64,000 bases of DNA. Source: Candidatus Terraquivivens yellowstonensis (GTDB lineage: Archaea; Thermoproteota; Nitrososphaeria_A; Caldarchaeales; Wolframiiraptoraceae). The notes under the pieces were generated by a model. It saw only the letters and a program-made list of their open reading frames with translations, was not told the origin of the DNA and did no database searches. Location: assembly GCA_023539445.1 (NCBI GenBank), contig JAKCEW010000002.1, forward strand, positions 62,001-126,000, written 5' to 3'. Shown piece after piece: positions 34,550 through 43,400 of the stretch. The position numbers and the translations under genes are program-made. Numbering within the stretch: position 1 is the stretch's first letter; each line of letters opens with the position of its first letter.

Positions 34550-34659
34550 GTTTTCTCACCGCGAGTCTTTATCGTGTACGTCAGCACCAAAAACAACACG
34601 AACAAAATTAGCCAGTAAATGTTTAGTCTCACTTGATCGAGGAATACTTCCAGCGACAT
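34546..34659 (-). CDS. small single-span membrane protein ORF, 37 aa
   Basis: ATG 34659 gives 37 residues with one hydrophobic helix (IYWLILFVLFLVLTYTI) and a basic C-terminus; a longer 70-residue version would start inside L34e. Its TGA overlaps the proposed CTG start of priS. The family is not recognised. The coupling and the 53-nt spacer after L34e with an AT-rich element hint that it is translated, but it could be chance. Confidence 0.4.
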   Translation of the reverse strand: MSLEVFLDQVRLNIYWLILFVLFLVLTYTIKTRGEKT

Positions 34660-34711
34660 GGTGTTCCCATAAAATGTTGTCCTAACGTAAAAGCTTTTTC
34701 CAAAATAATGG

Positions 34712-35002
34712 CTACTGGCTGACTTGTGCTTCATGTGCAGTCCATAAATCGTACGCAAAGTTCGTTAGAGCGTTCCTTAGGCAAGAGGCACAAACATTGC
34801 CTCCATAAATCCTTGACACGGTCCTCTCACTTTTGGACGTCTTTGAAGGACTTTCGACCCGGATGCCGTGCAACGGCTTGCCACATATGCCGCAACGAGG
34901 CGCCCCGGGTCTTTCATCAAAATAGTGGATAACAAGCCTCCCGCCAGGTGTTCTAACTTTCTTTCTTTTCCTGCTTCTTGTCCTGAGGGCTCTTCTCGGC
35001 AA
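34712..35002 (-). CDS. rpl34e: 50S ribosomal protein L34e
   Basis: 96 residues from TTG 35002, which gives the expected MPRRALRTRSRKRKKVRTPGG N-terminus (GTG 35011 is also in frame). Zinc site CGICGKPLHG...CASCLRNAL. Overlaps the EMC3-like gene by 50 nt, an order conserved in archaea. Confidence 0.94.
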   Translation of the reverse strand: MPRRALRTRSRKRKKVRTPGGRLVIHYFDERPGAPRCGICGKPLHGIRVESPSKTSKSERTVSRIYGGNVCASCLRNALTNFAYDLWTAHEAQVSQ

Positions 35003-35468
35003 GACCACCACCCGTCATACTTAGACCGAATGCTTTGGACAGAGGTAAACTTACTGCAAAGAACGCTAAGATATACCATCCATAAAAAGTTAACGCGCCT
35101 TCTTGACTTATAAAAGGTATAAAAAAGTCACCAGGTAAGGGGATTTCGATATCACCGAAAAACATCGCCGTAGCCCAGTATGCGCCCAGAAAAAGCGCCA
35201 TGCTAATTATTATTACCGTAAAATTCTTCTTCATGATGTCAAACTCTACCTTCTTTATGTAATCCATTCGTTTCTCTAACTTCTGAAGGGTTTTTTGGTC
35301 ACCTCGCCTTTTTGCCTTCATGAGTTCTTGCCTGAATAGGTTTGCCTCCATCATTTTTTCCATGTCTTGTTTTTTGATTATGGTTCTTCTGACAAAATTT
35401 GTTAGAGAAATTGTTGCTAAAGCTATGGCTACTATAAGCAACATAGAAAAAACGCTCGCATCCATCAT
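34953..35468 (-). CDS. EMC3/DUF106 family membrane protein insertase
   Basis: 171 residues with three membrane segments and a cytoplasmic charged helical pair (KKQDMEKMMEANLFRQELMKAKRRGD) after the first. This is the archaeal Oxa1/YidC-superfamily DUF106 layout, thought to help insert membrane proteins alongside SecY. The ATG overlaps the SecY stop by 4 nt. The adk gene usually between them is missing. Confidence 0.9.
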   Translation of the reverse strand: MMDASVFSMLLIVAIALATISLTNFVRRTIIKKQDMEKMMEANLFRQELMKAKRRGDQKTLQKLEKRMDYIKKVEFDIMKKNFTVIIISMALFLGAYWATAMFFGDIEIPLPGDFFIPFISQEGALTFYGWYILAFFAVSLPLSKAFGLSMTGGGLAEKSPQDKKQEKKES

Positions 35469-36898
35469 GTCTCACCGAGTAGCCTACCTAGTGCTGGATA
35501 CATTTCCGCAACCCTTTCCCTAACCAAGATTTGGTAATACTGATACATGATTCCTATCAGTAGGAGGAGACCGCTGCCGGTTCCGAAGGCATTAGTGTAG
35601 TCCGCGACACCTGCTATGAGTCCCACAAGTATTGCACCTAATATCGTAACCGTCGAGATGTACTTTCCTATTATTTTTTCTATAACTTCGGGGGACCTTC
35701 TGAATCCAGGAACTTGCATACCCGCGCTGACTAGTTGTTTTGCGACTTTCGAAGGACTTAGCCCCCCTATGTTTACCCAAAATTTGGCAAATAGTACACA
35801 AAAACCGATGAGCAAACCAGCGTATACGATACCTTTAACGGGGTCTTGCAACAAGCCTTCAATGGAACCGGGTGGTGTCATGTAATAGGCTAATCCACCC
35901 GTAGGCACTATTTGATCGCTTTCGGTCCTCTTGAACGTGCCCAACAAGTTCAAAAAGACATTATTCCCATCTTGGTTGTAGCTATTCCATAAAATTGATG
36001 ACAAATAATAGACGTTGCCGAATATCATGCTAGCAAATATCACAGGTATAACCGAGACGTACAGTAACTTTATTGGATACTTTGCCTTAAATCCTGAAAA
36101 CTTAGCATAGGATAACGGTATCTCGACCTCGACCGCATGGAGGTATATTATCACTAAAATTATGACGATGGTCGTCAGGAGGCCTATAAGATCCGGCATA
36201 TTCTGGGCACGCATGATTACTGGGGATAACCCCGTTCCTGAAAATATTGACTGAAAAGTCGCCAATATGACTCCCTGATAAAGCCCGTCCGAAGATACGA
36301 TCATCGGCGAGAATAACCTGATCATTATATCTTGTGTGACACCAGTTGCTATGAACAAGCTTATGCCGCTACCGAGTCCCCAACCTCTCTGTATCAACTC
36401 GTCGAGCATCATTATGATGAATGTGGCTACGATTAGTTGGATGAATATTAAAATAGCCTGTGCCGTCGTTATTGTACCAAATATTCCGCCTATGCTAAAT
36501 GCGAGTGCCTGAATGGCAGCAACCACGAGTGATAGAATCTTGCTTGCAGACGTGAAAAGTGCCCTATCTTCGGGTTTAGTCAAATCCAATTTTATTATTT
36601 CTGCTCCGACCAGTAACTGGAGAAGTATGCCTGCCGTGACTATAGGCCCAATACCGAGGGTGGTTAGAGTTCCAATTTTTTGGGCGAAGACCACGTGAAG
36701 TATGAATATGCTTTCAGTAACTTGGGTCCTTGGTATGCCGTAAAGGTACACTTCCCCCATAATGAGATATATGAGCATAGCCAGAGCTGTCCATACAAGT
36801 TTTTCAGCTAGGCCGACCCTTCTCTTCGGTTTGGCCACTTCTGGCATAAGCCGGCTTATGTTTTCGATGAGTCTTCTTGCTGCTGACAATCGCTCCAC
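35465..36898 (-). CDS. secY: preprotein translocase subunit SecY
   Basis: 477 residues, ten membrane segments. ITAGILLQLLVGAEIIKLDL, the plug region, GWGLGSGISLFIATGV and PGFRRSPEVIEKII match archaeal SecY/Sec61-alpha. Forms the secretion channel. Starts 7 nt after L15, the canonical operon order. Confidence 0.97.
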   Translation of the reverse strand: MERLSAARRLIENISRLMPEVAKPKRRVGLAEKLVWTALAMLIYLIMGEVYLYGIPRTQVTESIFILHVVFAQKIGTLTTLGIGPIVTAGILLQLLVGAEIIKLDLTKPEDRALFTSASKILSLVVAAIQALAFSIGGIFGTITTAQAILIFIQLIVATFIIMMLDELIQRGWGLGSGISLFIATGVTQDIMIRLFSPMIVSSDGLYQGVILATFQSIFSGTGLSPVIMRAQNMPDLIGLLTTIVIILVIIYLHAVEVEIPLSYAKFSGFKAKYPIKLLYVSVIPVIFASMIFGNVYYLSSILWNSYNQDGNNVFLNLLGTFKRTESDQIVPTGGLAYYMTPPGSIEGLLQDPVKGIVYAGLLIGFCVLFAKFWVNIGGLSPSKVAKQLVSAGMQVPGFRRSPEVIEKIIGKYISTVTILGAILVGLIAGVADYTNAFGTGSGLLLLIGIMYQYYQILVRERVAEMYPALGRLLGET

Positions 36899-36905
36899 GT
36901 CCGCC

Positions 36906-37391
36906 TTATCCTATTAAAGCAGTCAGTTCTTCAGGTTTTATAATTTTGCCCCCGGCATCGGATATTTTTTTACTTGCTTGTTCGGTCCATCTTTCTACGA
37001 CAACCAATAGCGGCTTATAAACGTCGCCGCCACCTAAGAGTTTTTCTATACCTATGGACTTAAGGTTGACGAGCAGCATGCTGTCCACTTTTTGCGCATT
37101 TTCGCTTTTTTCAAGCGTTTCGGCTAATTCAGAGAGCTGTTTTAGGTTGATGGCTCTGTAAACCTTCCTATTCGGTCTGAAGAATCCGTGCTTGCCGAAG
37201 TAGTCGGGCGCATACTTCAAAATCCAAGTCCACTTGTGCTTATGGCCTCCCGCCATGCCTCTCCCTCCTTTGGAGCCCGTCTTCCTATGTTGCCCTATCT
37301 GGCCCCAGCCGCACGTCCTCGAACCCCTCAACTTTCTTATCTTTCTTAATCTCGTTGGCAAAGTTCCCACCCGTTGCTTATGCTTGTTCAC
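36906..37391 (-). CDS. rpl15: 50S ribosomal protein L15
   Basis: 161 residues. RLRKIRKLRGSRTCGWGQIGQHRK and GSKGGRGMAGGHKHKWTW are the archaeal uL15 signature; the C-terminal half holds VNLKSIGIEKLLGGG. First gene of the L15-secY-EMC3-L34e-priS-GINS string. Confidence 0.96.
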   Translation of the reverse strand: MNKHKQRVGTLPTRLRKIRKLRGSRTCGWGQIGQHRKTGSKGGRGMAGGHKHKWTWILKYAPDYFGKHGFFRPNRKVYRAINLKQLSELAETLEKSENAQKVDSMLLVNLKSIGIEKLLGGGDVYKPLLVVVERWTEQASKKISDAGGKIIKPEELTALIG

Positions 37392-37410
37392 GGTCTTCTC
37401 TGACCGGGAA

Positions 37411-37425
37411 GATATATAGTTTATA
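37411..37425 (-). promoter_or_regulatory. TATA-like promoter of the L15-secY operon
   Basis: On the minus strand TATAAACTATATATC precedes ATG 37391 by about 25-30 nt. It drives the whole L15 to GINS run, since no other large gap follows. Confidence 0.55.
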
Positions 37426-37461
37426 CCCTTCGTCTACAAAAAAGGTATAAAGAGTTGGTAC

Positions 37462-39402
37462 TCAGGATGCCTGCGTCTTCTTCTTTATGTAGGGCAGAAG
37501 ACCTCCGGCCAGCAAAATTTCCTTTTGCCTCTCTATGAGGCTATATGTTGTAACGAACTCTATGCCCTTAGTCTTGTTTATGATTTTTACCGGTTCGCCC
37601 TTCCTTACGGCCTCTGCCAATTTTGGTATTTCTAATTCATCACCAACGTCTATCCTATCGTAATCCGATGGGTCCTTGAACGTCAGTGGAATTATTCCAA
37701 AATTGATCAAGTTCTCTTTATGTATTCTAGCCAGAGATTTTGCTATCACTGCTTTAACGCCTAAATATGCGGGCGCGATTGCCGCATGTTCCCTCGAAGA
37801 ACCTTGGCCGTAGTTTTCTCCGCCCACGATCACGCCGACCTTGGCATCCCTTGCCCTCTCATAAAATGTGGGGTCTATCCTGCTAAATGTGTACTTAGAG
37901 ATTTCAGGTATGTTGGATCTGAGTGGCAGAATCTTTGCGCCAGCTGGAAGTATGTCGTCGGTACTTATGTTATCACCGACCTTTATTAAAACCTTGGCAG
38001 TCAAGGATTCTGCTAAAGGTTCCTTCACTGGCACCTCCTTTATGTTCGGACCTTTTATCACCTCGACAGTCTCGGGCTTTTCTGATGGAGGAATTATCAT
38101 GTTGTCGTTTATTAAAAAGTGATCAGGTTCTTCAACATAAGTCACGTTTATGTCTGATTCTCTTGGGTCTGCGAACTCCCCTCTTAGAGCTATGTAGGTT
38201 GCGACTAGCGGGTTAGTCAAGTATACACTTGCCTCAAGTGTTCCCGACCTGCCCTTAAAGTTCCTGTTAAACGACCTGACCGATACGCCGTTATAAGGTG
38301 GTGCCTGACCCATGCCGATGCAAGGACCACACGCCACCTCAAGAATCCTTGCACCAGCCGCTATCATGTCAGCTAGCGCGCCTTCCCTAGCCAGCATCTC
38401 GTAAACCTGTCTAGACCCTGGTGAGATTGTCATGCTCACATTCGGTGCAACCGTTCTCCCCTTAAGTATCTGGGCTACGGTCTTCATCACTTGGTATGAT
38501 GAGTTTGTGCAACTTCCGATACACACTTGGTCCACCTTTATGCCCTTGAGTTCGCTTATTTTCACAACGTTGTCGGGTTGGTGCGGCTTAGCGACGTAAG
38601 GTTCCAACTCGCTTAAATTCACAGTAATTGTATCTGCATATTCTGCATCGGGGTCTGGGCTTAGCTCCCTCCACACATTTCCTCTATTCTGAGCCTCAAG
38701 GTAGTGCTTCGTCCTCATATCTGAGGGAAATATTGAGGTCGTTAAACCTAGTTCGGCTCCAAAGTTGGTGACAGTTGCCCTCTCTGTTACTGTGAGGGTC
38801 TTAACACCCGGGCCGACGTATTCAAATATTTTTCCGACACCACCCTTGACCGTAAACCTTCTCAACAATTCAAACACGATGTCCATGGCCGTAACCCAAG
38901 GTCTCTTCAGCTCGCCCTCAAGGACAACCTTGACGATTTCAGGTACCTTGAACTCGTAAGGCTCTCCTGCCATAGCTGCGGCAACCTCCAGACCGCCGAC
39001 GCCTATTGCAAGCATGCCCATGCCGCCAGCTGTCGGTGTATGGCTATCAGAACCGAGTAGCACTTGTCCAGGGGCTGCGAACCTCTCTAAATGTACTTGA
39101 TGACAGATACCATTCCCTGGCCTAGAATAGTATATACCGTACTTCGCCGCCGCCGTCCTTAGGAATACGTGGTCGTCGGCGTTTAAATTATCGATCTGGA
39201 GTATGTTGTGGTCAACATAAACTACTGCAAGAGGAACCTTTACACGCGGTACACCCATGGCCTCGAACTCTAGCATAGCCATTGTACCTGTTGCATCTTG
39301 CATCAACACTTGGTCCACTTTTATAGAAACAACCTCACCGGGCTCGGGCTTTCCGCTTACAAGATGCTCCTTTATTATCTTCTGGGTCATTGTTAGACCC
39401 AT
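37462..39402 (-). CDS. acn: aconitate hydratase
   Basis: 646 residues from ATG 39402. The three Fe-S cysteines lie in VCIGSCTNSS and VACGPCIGMGQAP; LLGSDSHTPTAGGMGMLAIGVGG and the C-terminal swivel domain GENYGQGSSREHAAIAP are present. Interconverts citrate and isocitrate; the single-chain layout argues against the two-subunit isopropylmalate and homoaconitate isomerases. It is not the aconitase-X phosphomevalonate dehydratase. The frame is open to 39429, but the TATA-like element (39434-39445) favours ATG 39402. Confidence 0.93.
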   Translation of the reverse strand: MGLTMTQKIIKEHLVSGKPEPGEVVSIKVDQVLMQDATGTMAMLEFEAMGVPRVKVPLAVVYVDHNILQIDNLNADDHVFLRTAAAKYGIYYSRPGNGICHQVHLERFAAPGQVLLGSDSHTPTAGGMGMLAIGVGGLEVAAAMAGEPYEFKVPEIVKVVLEGELKRPWVTAMDIVFELLRRFTVKGGVGKIFEYVGPGVKTLTVTERATVTNFGAELGLTTSIFPSDMRTKHYLEAQNRGNVWRELSPDPDAEYADTITVNLSELEPYVAKPHQPDNVVKISELKGIKVDQVCIGSCTNSSYQVMKTVAQILKGRTVAPNVSMTISPGSRQVYEMLAREGALADMIAAGARILEVACGPCIGMGQAPPYNGVSVRSFNRNFKGRSGTLEASVYLTNPLVATYIALRGEFADPRESDINVTYVEEPDHFLINDNMIIPPSEKPETVEVIKGPNIKEVPVKEPLAESLTAKVLIKVGDNISTDDILPAGAKILPLRSNIPEISKYTFSRIDPTFYERARDAKVGVIVGGENYGQGSSREHAAIAPAYLGVKAVIAKSLARIHKENLINFGIIPLTFKDPSDYDRIDVGDELEIPKLAEAVRKGEPVKIINKTKGIEFVTTYSLIERQKEILLAGGLLPYIKKKTQAS

Positions 39403-39433
39403 ATAGATAACCTGTTGTGTTATTTTCAAAATC

Positions 39434-39445
39434 GGATATTTAAGG
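39434..39445 (-). promoter_or_regulatory. TATA-like promoter of aconitase
   Basis: Minus-strand CCTTAAATATCC lies about 35 nt before ATG 39402. The rest of the 220-nt divergent gap to the MscS gene shows a second TATA-like stretch (CATAATTAATATAGG, 39577-39591) for the other direction and nothing else that I recognise. Confidence 0.5.
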
Positions 39446-39624
39446 TTTACCAGAGCTCTCTTGGGCCCATGGTACTAGGGGCGTAGTGTACCACTTCAAT
39501 CAGTTCAGCACCGCGGGAAAAAATTTCTGAGGATGTCAAACTAATTCTTGGCATGCTTGGTGTCCAATACGCCCGTCATAATTAATATAGGATGTGTTAG
39601 CCCGTAGTAGGTGGTTGAGGTAGA

Positions 39625-40536
39625 ATGAGCACAAAAAGCATAGCTCTGAGGATACTCATGGTTGCTATAGTGTTGGGCCTCCTAGCTGCAGTCGTGTGGC
39701 TCCTATTGAATGCTGGTATAATCCCGCCCGTCGTTTCCCTCAGCGTTGTCTACGCACTCCTAGCGGCCGCAGGTATCTTGCTGATAGTTTACAGCATAAG
39801 TGGCCCAATCCTCAAGAGCCTCCTACCTAACTACGGACGTAAAGCTTACGCGATAATGAGCCTCATTAAGATCTTTGCCTATGTAATAGCTGGCATCGTC
39901 CTTCTCACATCATTAGGGTTAAGCCCTGAGGTAGCCCTTGCAGGAGGAACATTTTCCGGACTGATAATCGGTCTGGCCGTACAGCCCGTGCTTAGCAACT
40001 TCTTCTCAGGCCTTCTAGTGTTGCTTACGGGTTATGTGAAGCCCGGAGATGATGTTAGGCTTGTGACGACTGAGATACCATACCAATGGGCATTCTTGCC
40101 CGGTTACAAGTATTTCTCGCCTGACTACGTATTCGTTGGCTATAGGGGCAGAATCATTGAAGTCGGTCTGCTTTACACTTTGATGGTGTCGGATAGCGGC
40201 GTAGAATTGAAAATCCCGAACAGGATAATATTCAATGCAACAATCGTCAATTATACGCCTGAAACTCAGCTAGAAAGGGTATTACAGGTTCGTTACGAAT
40301 TTAAGGTGGAATACGATCCAGATCTGGTTCTTGAACGGATTAGGAATGTACTAAGCGATATGGAGGAAATAGAAGATATAACGATTAATGAGCAAAGCGA
40401 TAAAGAATACTATATCGTTCAGATCCGATTCCTCACACCTGTGGGTAAGGATTGGAGGGCAATAAAGTCCGAGATATTGAAGAGGCTTATAAAAGTTCAC
40501 AGAGAACTCAAGCTTATTGAAAAAACTACAACCTGA
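39625..40536 (+). CDS. MscS-like mechanosensitive ion channel
   Basis: 303 residues, three to four membrane segments, then the pore-lining helix (ALAGGTFSGLIIGLAVQPVLSNFFSGLLVL) and a cytoplasmic beta domain (YVKPGDDVRL, GRIIEVGLLYTLMVSDSGVELKIPNRIIFNATIVNYTP). Releases solutes on osmotic downshock. The ATG has GAGGT upstream. The beta domain contains a 25-residue insert (TTEIPYQWAFLPGYKY...) relative to E. coli MscS. Confidence 0.9.
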   Translation: MSTKSIALRILMVAIVLGLLAAVVWLLLNAGIIPPVVSLSVVYALLAAAGILLIVYSISGPILKSLLPNYGRKAYAIMSLIKIFAYVIAGIVLLTSLGLSPEVALAGGTFSGLIIGLAVQPVLSNFFSGLLVLLTGYVKPGDDVRLVTTEIPYQWAFLPGYKYFSPDYVFVGYRGRIIEVGLLYTLMVSDSGVELKIPNRIIFNATIVNYTPETQLERVLQVRYEFKVEYDPDLVLERIRNVLSDMEEIEDITINEQSDKEYYIVQIRFLTPVGKDWRAIKSEILKRLIKVHRELKLIEKTTT

Positions 40537-40578
40537 TGAACTCGGGTTAAAAGATAAAAAGCACAATCCCATCATAAA

Positions 40579-41970
40579 ATGCTTGTTGGGATAGAAATGC
40601 CCGTACTTCCTATAGATTCCGAAAGATACGGTAGCAAAGAAATGAAGGAGATCTTCGAGGAGAGTAGCAGGCTTAAGTATATACTTGCAGTCGAGGCTGC
40701 AGTCGCGGAAGCTCAGGCAGAGTTAGGGATTATACCGGCAGATGCTGGTAGGGAGATAGCATCAAAGGCCAACATAAAGTACGTAACCCTAGAAAGGTGC
40801 AAAGAGGTCGAGAAGAAAATAGCTCATGAACCCGCAAACATAGTGGAGGTTTTGGTTGACGTATGCGAAGAACATGCAAAGCCGTGGGTTCATTATGGGC
40901 TGACGAGCAACGACCTCCTGGATACTGCCACGTCCTTACAGATAAGAGATGCTATGAGAATAATTGAGAGTAGGATGCGTGAGTTTACAATTTTACTAGC
41001 TGAGATGGCACGACGATATGCTGACCTGCCCGCGGTCGGGAGAACCCATGGGCAACACGCAAGCATAATATCTTTTGGTCTAAAATTTGCCGTCTGGGCC
41101 TCTGAAATGTTGAGACACATTGAGAGGCTCAATCAATTGCTTGAGAGGGTGTTGGTATGCAAAACATTGGGTGTGGTCGGTACAGGTTCTGTCATGGGCG
41201 AGAAGGCACTCGACGTCCAGAGGCGGGTTGCAGAAAAGCTTGCCTTGAAGCCTATTGATGCCGCAACACAGGTCGTTCCTAGGGAGCTTCATGCAGAGGT
41301 TGTTTTCTTCGCCGCGATCCTTGCATCCACTCTAGATAGGATTGCCACGGAGATAAGGAACCTACAAAGGACGGAAATAGGCGAGGTCGAGGAACCATTC
41401 AGGCCAGGGCAGGTTGGGAGTTCAGCAGTTCCCGTGAAAAGAAACCCCATAAGGTCTGAAAAGGTCTCCTCGATAGCACGCTTACTAAGACCTCTAGTTC
41501 AGGTTGCCCTTGACAACATACCGCTGTGGCATGAGAGGGATTTGACCAACTCGGCGAACGAACGATTCATAATACCTATGAGCCTCATCTTACTCGACGA
41601 AGCTCTCAGAACAATGACGGAAGTAATAAAGGGGCTTAAGGTTAATGAGGAATCCATAATGGCTAACATCCAAAAGACTGGCGGAAGGATATTTTCTGAG
41701 TTTATACTCGACTTGATGTTGAAGAAGGGCTTTCCTAGGATTAGCGCTTACAGAATTGTTCAGAAAGCATCGGAGAGGACAGATGTGCCCTTTATTGATG
41801 CCCTGCTCCAGATTCCGGAGGTTGCGCGTATATTATCGAGAAAAGAGATAGAGGGTGTTATGAGACCGGATGCCTGCTTAGCTGCGTCAAAGCTGATAAT
41901 AAATCAGGTCGTCGACGAGGTGAAAAGAAAACTTTCTATTCCTGGAAGCTCCTTTCCTCAGACGGCTTAG
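40579..41970 (+). CDS. purB: adenylosuccinate lyase
   Basis: 463 residues, fumarase/aspartase superfamily; acts twice in purine synthesis. YGLTSNDLLDTATSLQIRDA, VGRTHGQHASI (active His), and the signature loop QVGSSAVPVKRNPIRSE, where the usual Met is Val. The C-terminal lyase domain is complete. The ATG lies close to an AT-rich stretch (AAAGATAAAAAG), so probably a leaderless mRNA. Its last 35 nt overlap S30e on the other strand. Confidence 0.95.
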   Translation: MLVGIEMPVLPIDSERYGSKEMKEIFEESSRLKYILAVEAAVAEAQAELGIIPADAGREIASKANIKYVTLERCKEVEKKIAHEPANIVEVLVDVCEEHAKPWVHYGLTSNDLLDTATSLQIRDAMRIIESRMREFTILLAEMARRYADLPAVGRTHGQHASIISFGLKFAVWASEMLRHIERLNQLLERVLVCKTLGVVGTGSVMGEKALDVQRRVAEKLALKPIDAATQVVPRELHAEVVFFAAILASTLDRIATEIRNLQRTEIGEVEEPFRPGQVGSSAVPVKRNPIRSEKVSSIARLLRPLVQVALDNIPLWHERDLTNSANERFIIPMSLILLDEALRTMTEVIKGLKVNEESIMANIQKTGGRIFSEFILDLMLKKGFPRISAYRIVQKASERTDVPFIDALLQIPEVARILSRKEIEGVMRPDACLAASKLIINQVVDEVKRKLSIPGSSFPQTA

Positions 41971-42103
41971 CTTCCAACACTCTTAACCTATAGTTGTTCC
42001 TGTTCCTGATTCTCGGTACTGGGCTACGTCTTGGCTTGGCCTCCAGTTTCGGCGTTTGGGACCTGACCTTCCCAGCCTTAGTCACGGATCCATGGCTTGG
42101 CAT
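41936..42103 (-). CDS. rps30e: 30S ribosomal protein S30e
   Basis: 55 residues on the minus strand: starts MPSHGSVTKAGKVRSQTPKL and continues with AKPRRSPVPRIRNRNNY. The SHGSxxxAGKVRxQTPK block and the basic tail are diagnostic of eS30. ATG 42103 has GGGAG upstream, and a TATA-like AGGTATAAATGG lies about 37 nt before it. It overlaps the purB 3' end convergently. S30e is present in TACK archaea and eukaryotes and absent from most Euryarchaeota. Confidence 0.93.
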   Translation of the reverse strand: MPSHGSVTKAGKVRSQTPKLEAKPRRSPVPRIRNRNNYRLRVLEAKPSEERSFQE

Positions 42104-42134
42104 CTCAAACTCCCAAGATTCTGTACTCCTTCAT

Positions 42135-42170
42135 CCATTTATACCTTATGAGAACAGCTATATCTTAATA
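42135..42170. promoter_or_regulatory. divergent promoter region of S30e and Nop5
   Basis: Two TATA-like elements: ATTTATACC (42137-42145, serving S30e on the minus strand) and CTATATCTTAATAC (about 42158-42171, serving nop5 on the plus strand). Each lies 25-40 nt from its start codon. Together they explain the gap between the genes. Confidence 0.5.
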
Positions 42171-42194
42171 CATGAGGATTTATCATGAATTAAA

Positions 42195-43388
42195 ATGGCT
42201 GTGGCGCGTATCTTAGCAAGCCCGTTGGGCATAGTGGCCTTAGATGGTGATAAGATTGTAGGCTTTCGCAGTTATGGCAATGACTTGGACGAGATTGCAA
42301 AAGTTTACTTAAATCTACAGAACGGAGTGCTCCCTCCCAACATAAATGAACTACTCAAGGAGCTGTCGGATAAGGGCTACTCCTCGCTGGCCATTGAAGA
42401 CCAGAAGCTCTTCGAGTCGTTGAGTAAACTGGCTGAAGGTGTTACCCTAGCCGTCGAATATGTTGAGCCGGAGCCTATAGACTTAGAGTCTTTGTTCCTG
42501 AAGAACGGACTCGTTGGTAGCCGTGAGGAGTATGAACAAAAGGTAAAGATGGTCTGTGATGCGGTTCTAGCACTCAGCCTCAAGGTCGCTATAAGCAGAA
42601 GGGATGTGCTCATTATACCTGCCGTCCATGCTCATGAGAATATTGAGAAGCAGATAAACATGATCTACATGGGTTGTAGAGAGTGGTACGGTATCCACTT
42701 TCCCGAGCTAAACGACTTGGTCGACGACCCAGAAGATTATCTAAAGATAGTAACAAAAATAGGCTTAAGGGATAGGATGGATGAAGAGAGTCTCTCGAAA
42801 GTCATCCCGGGTCATAAAAGGTTGAAGGATATACTCACAGCGAAGGAAAAATCTGTGGGTGCTAGCTTATTAGAACAGGATGAGGAGTACATAAAAAGAT
42901 TTGCCGAGGAGGGTCTAAGGTTGATACAACTTAGGAAGGATCTGGAAAATTATATCAAGTCACTCATGGGCCTTGAGGCACCAAACCTAACAGCGATAGC
43001 GGGACCGATACTCGGATCCAAGTTGTTGGCAATGGCAGGAGGTTTAGAGAGGCTTGCGAGAATGCCTGCGAGCACGATACAGGTACTCGGTGCCGAAAAG
43101 GCGCTTTTCCGTTTTCTTAAAACTGGTAGGGGTGCACCAAAGCACGGACTGATATTCCAGCACCCATACGTTCATACATCGCCTAAGTGGCAGAGAGGAA
43201 AGATAGCCAGGGTACTGGCGGCTAAAATATCCATAGCCGCACGCATAGACTACTTCTCACGCGAGGATAGGAGTACTGAACTTAGGAAGGCGCTGGAGAA
43301 AAGGATAAAGGAGATAAAAACAAAATATGCAGAACCTCCTAAGCGTGAGAAGAAGGTGAAAAAGATGAAAGGGCCCCGAAAGGGCTAA
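42195..43388 (+). CDS. nop5: C/D RNP protein Nop5 (Nop56/58-like)
   Basis: 397 residues. N-terminal fibrillarin-binding domain, coiled coil, then the Nop domain with APNLTAIAGPILGSKLLAMAGGLERLARMPASTIQVLGAEKALF and GAPKHGLIFQHPYVH, and a Lys-rich tail. Scaffold of box C/D methylation guide RNPs with L7Ae and fibrillarin. Fibrillarin follows after 12 nt. Confidence 0.96.
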   Translation: MAVARILASPLGIVALDGDKIVGFRSYGNDLDEIAKVYLNLQNGVLPPNINELLKELSDKGYSSLAIEDQKLFESLSKLAEGVTLAVEYVEPEPIDLESLFLKNGLVGSREEYEQKVKMVCDAVLALSLKVAISRRDVLIIPAVHAHENIEKQINMIYMGCREWYGIHFPELNDLVDDPEDYLKIVTKIGLRDRMDEESLSKVIPGHKRLKDILTAKEKSVGASLLEQDEEYIKRFAEEGLRLIQLRKDLENYIKSLMGLEAPNLTAIAGPILGSKLLAMAGGLERLARMPASTIQVLGAEKALFRFLKTGRGAPKHGLIFQHPYVHTSPKWQRGKIARVLAAKISIAARIDYFSREDRSTELRKALEKRIKEIKTKYAEPPKREKKVKKMKGPRKG

Positions 43389-43400
43389 AGGATCTTTTGG

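Noticed and set aside
37462-39402. Aconitase-X phosphomevalonate dehydratase completing the mevalonate pathway
   Set aside because: The protein has the full aconitase layout with three cluster cysteines and a fused swivel domain (GQGSSREHAA), unlike aconitase-X.
39446-39576. Possible small RNA in the aconitase-mscS gap
   Set aside because: No box C/D pair, no tRNA-like fold and only a weak 5-bp hairpin (GGTAC/GTACC).
41994-42188. 64-codon plus-strand ORF between purB and nop5
   Set aside because: It is the antisense shadow of S30e, whose motif match is far stronger.
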